A DNA stretch of 6,084 bases from RGIG3009 sp045603285 (GTDB lineage: Bacteria; Bacillota; Clostridia; Oscillospirales; Acutalibacteraceae): contig JAZULW010000039.1 of NCBI GenBank assembly GCA_045603285.1, positions 1 through 6,084 of the forward strand, given 5' to 3'. Below, one piece after another: positions 4,813 through 6,084 of the stretch. Numbering within the stretch: the first letter of the stretch is position 1; each line of letters begins with the position of its first letter. The notes under the pieces were generated by a model. It did not search any database. It was given only the letters and a program-made list of their open reading frames with translations, and was not told the DNA's origin. The translations under genes and the position numbers were made by a program.

Positions 4813-6084
4813 ATGCCGTTTTTACCTCTCACAACCGAAGAGATGCAACAACGCGGATGGGACCGCCCCGATTTTGTGGTGGTGACAGGGGATGCCTATG
4901 TTGACCATCCTTCGTTTGGTACCGCGATTATTTCGCGAGTGTTGGAACACGCGGGGTATCGCGTATGCATTGTGTCGCAACCCAAAACCGATGCGGATTA
5001 TACCCGTTTCGGCACACCGCGGTTAGCCTTTTTGGTAAACGGCGGCAACATTGACTCCATGGTGGCACATTATACTGCCGCCAAAAAACCGCGTAGTGAC
5101 GATGCCTATACAGCCGGCGGTAAAGCGGGGGGGCGTCCCGATCGTGCGGTGATCGTCTACTGTCGGCAGCTGCGCCGTTTGTTTGGTGACGTACCGATTG
5201 CCATTGGCGGTTTGGAGGCCTCTCTTCGCCGCTTCGCGCACTACGATTATTGGGATGACCGTGTTCGCCCTTCCATTTTAGTGGATTCGGGTGCCGATTT
5301 GCTTATGTACGGTATGGGTGAAAAGCACATTGTGGAAATTGCTGACCGGTTGCGTGATGGTGCATCCATACGCGCCCTTACCGATATTCGCGGCACGTGT
5401 TATGCCGTGCTCACAACGGAATATGAACCGCTTCCCGTTCGTGAATGCCCCTCGTTTGAAGCGGTAGCAGAAATAAGCGAGCAAGGGAAAAGACGCTATG
5501 CGGAGTCGTGCCGTATTCAGCAGGAAGAACACGATGCCGTGCGCGGAAAGGCGGTCATTCAACGTCACGGCAAGGTCATTGTAGTGCAAAATCCGCCGAT
5601 GCCTCCGCTCACTACCGAAGAAATGGATGCGGTGTATGCTTTGCCGTTTATGCGCACCTACCATCCGTCGTATGAAAAACTCGGCGGAGTCCCCGGCATT
5701 GAAGAAGTGAAATTCTCCATCATCCACAACCGCGGATGCTACGGTGCGTGTAATTTCTGTTCCCTTGCGTATCACCAAGGGCGGCAAATTTCTTGCCGCA
5801 GCCACGAATCGGTAATCGAAGAAGCCAAACGCATCACCGCGATGCCGGATTTTAAAGGGTATATTCACGATGTGGGGGGGCCTACCGCCAACTTTCGTAC
5901 TTCGGCGTGTGATGCACAAGCAAAACGCGGAGTTTGCGCCGAAAAAAAATGTTTGGCGCCCACGCGTTGTCCCGCAGTCAAAGTTGACCATCGCGATTAC
6001 CTTTCGCTTCTTCGCAAATTGCGTGTACTTCCCAAAGTGAAAAAGGTGTTTATTCGTTCGGGCATTCGGTTCGACTATCTCATT
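4813..6084 (+). CDS. ygiQ: YgiQ-family (UPF0313) radical SAM protein, 3' end cut by window
   Basis: The first 424 codons are present without interruption; the gene runs off the window. The usual length is about 600-740 residues. The radical SAM cluster motif CxxxCxxC is C309-C313-C316 in NRGCYGACNFCSLAYHQGR. Other family hallmarks are GDAYVDHPSFGTAIISRVLE (26-45), GGLEASLRRFAHYDYWDD (133-150), DVGGPTANFR (353-362), a second Cys group at 366, 375, 380 and 386, and IRSGIRFDYL near the window end. It is therefore expected to bind a 4Fe-4S cluster and cleave S-adenosylmethionine, in the cytoplasm. The N-terminal 200 residues resemble the cobalamin-binding-like region of such proteins, but I see no clear DxHxxG motif. 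The reaction is, to my knowledge, unknown. AAGGAG (4799-4804) lies 8 nt before ATG. It is divergent from the nitroreductase, with its own strong promoter. Confidence 0.96.
   Translation, partial: MPFLPLTTEEMQQRGWDRPDFVVVTGDAYVDHPSFGTAIISRVLEHAGYRVCIVSQPKTDADYTRFGTPRLAFLVNGGNIDSMVAHYTAAKKPRSDDAYTAGGKAGGRPDRAVIVYCRQLRRLFGDVPIAIGGLEASLRRFAHYDYWDDRVRPSILVDSGADLLMYGMGEKHIVEIADRLRDGASIRALTDIRGTCYAVLTTEYEPLPVRECPSFEAVAEISEQGKRRYAESCRIQQEEHDAVRGKAVIQRHGKVIVVQNPPMPPLTTEEMDAVYALPFMRTYHPSYEKLGGVPGIEEVKFSIIHNRGCYGACNFCSLAYHQGRQISCRSHESVIEEAKRITAMPDFKGYIHDVGGPTANFRTSACDAQAKRGVCAEKKCLAPTRCPAVKVDHRDYLSLLRKLRVLPKVKKVFIRSGIRFDYLI

Noticed and set aside
5278..5991. 237-codon minus-strand open frame inside the radical SAM gene
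   Set aside because: It is an antisense shadow of a gene with clear family motifs in the plus frame.

Overview
The window suggests a low- to mid-GC Gram-positive anaerobe of the Clostridia type, possibly a gut Ruminococcaceae/Oscillospiraceae-like organism. This is inferred from strong AAGGAGG-type ribosome binding sites, sigma-A promoters with the Gram-positive TRTG extension before the -10, AT-rich spacers around more balanced coding DNA, and intrinsic terminators with long T-tracts. The exact taxon cannot be fixed from the sequence alone. I see no mobile element, CRISPR array, tRNA or rRNA.

Layout, left to right. Positions 1-250 hold no convincing gene. They contain a consensus-like plus-strand promoter (169-197) and the terminator (201-244) of the first gene. 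A minus-strand Gfo/Idh/MocA-like oxidoreductase (251-1090) is divergent from a plus-strand AraC-family regulator (1155-2066); the 64-bp gap between them carries a perfect 18-bp palindrome. After a 134-bp spacer with its own promoter comes a two-gene operon: a canonical Gfo/Idh/MocA dehydrogenase (2201-3253) and a xylose-isomerase-like TIM-barrel sugar isomerase/epimerase (3269-4123). A perfect bidirectional terminator (4131-4170) separates this from a convergent minus-strand nitroreductase-family flavoprotein (4169-4696). Back-to-back promoters then lead right into a YgiQ-family (UPF0313) radical SAM protein (4813 to the window edge), which is cut off by the end of the window.

How the genes fit together. 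The first four genes look like a small sugar- or polyol-handling locus: two NAD(P)-type oxidoreductases of one superfamily, one metal-dependent isomerase/epimerase/lyase fold enzyme, and a cupin-AraC sensor placed to control both flanks. Dehydrogenase plus TIM-barrel pairs of this kind occur in inositol catabolism (IolG with IolE/IolI) and in 3-keto-glycoside cleavage routes. The substrate cannot be read from this sequence, and no transporter or glycosidase is present in the window. The nitroreductase and YgiQ genes have their own promoters and look like an unrelated neighbouring transcription block.

The points most worth a second look are: the first oxidoreductase, which lacks the usual glycine-rich nucleotide loop and has DKT where the family has EKP; the araC promoter, whose -10 box overlaps the apparent start codon; the palindrome overlapping that promoter; and the plus-strand promoter aimed antisense into the first gene, whose sequence resembles the araC start region at 23 of 30 positions.
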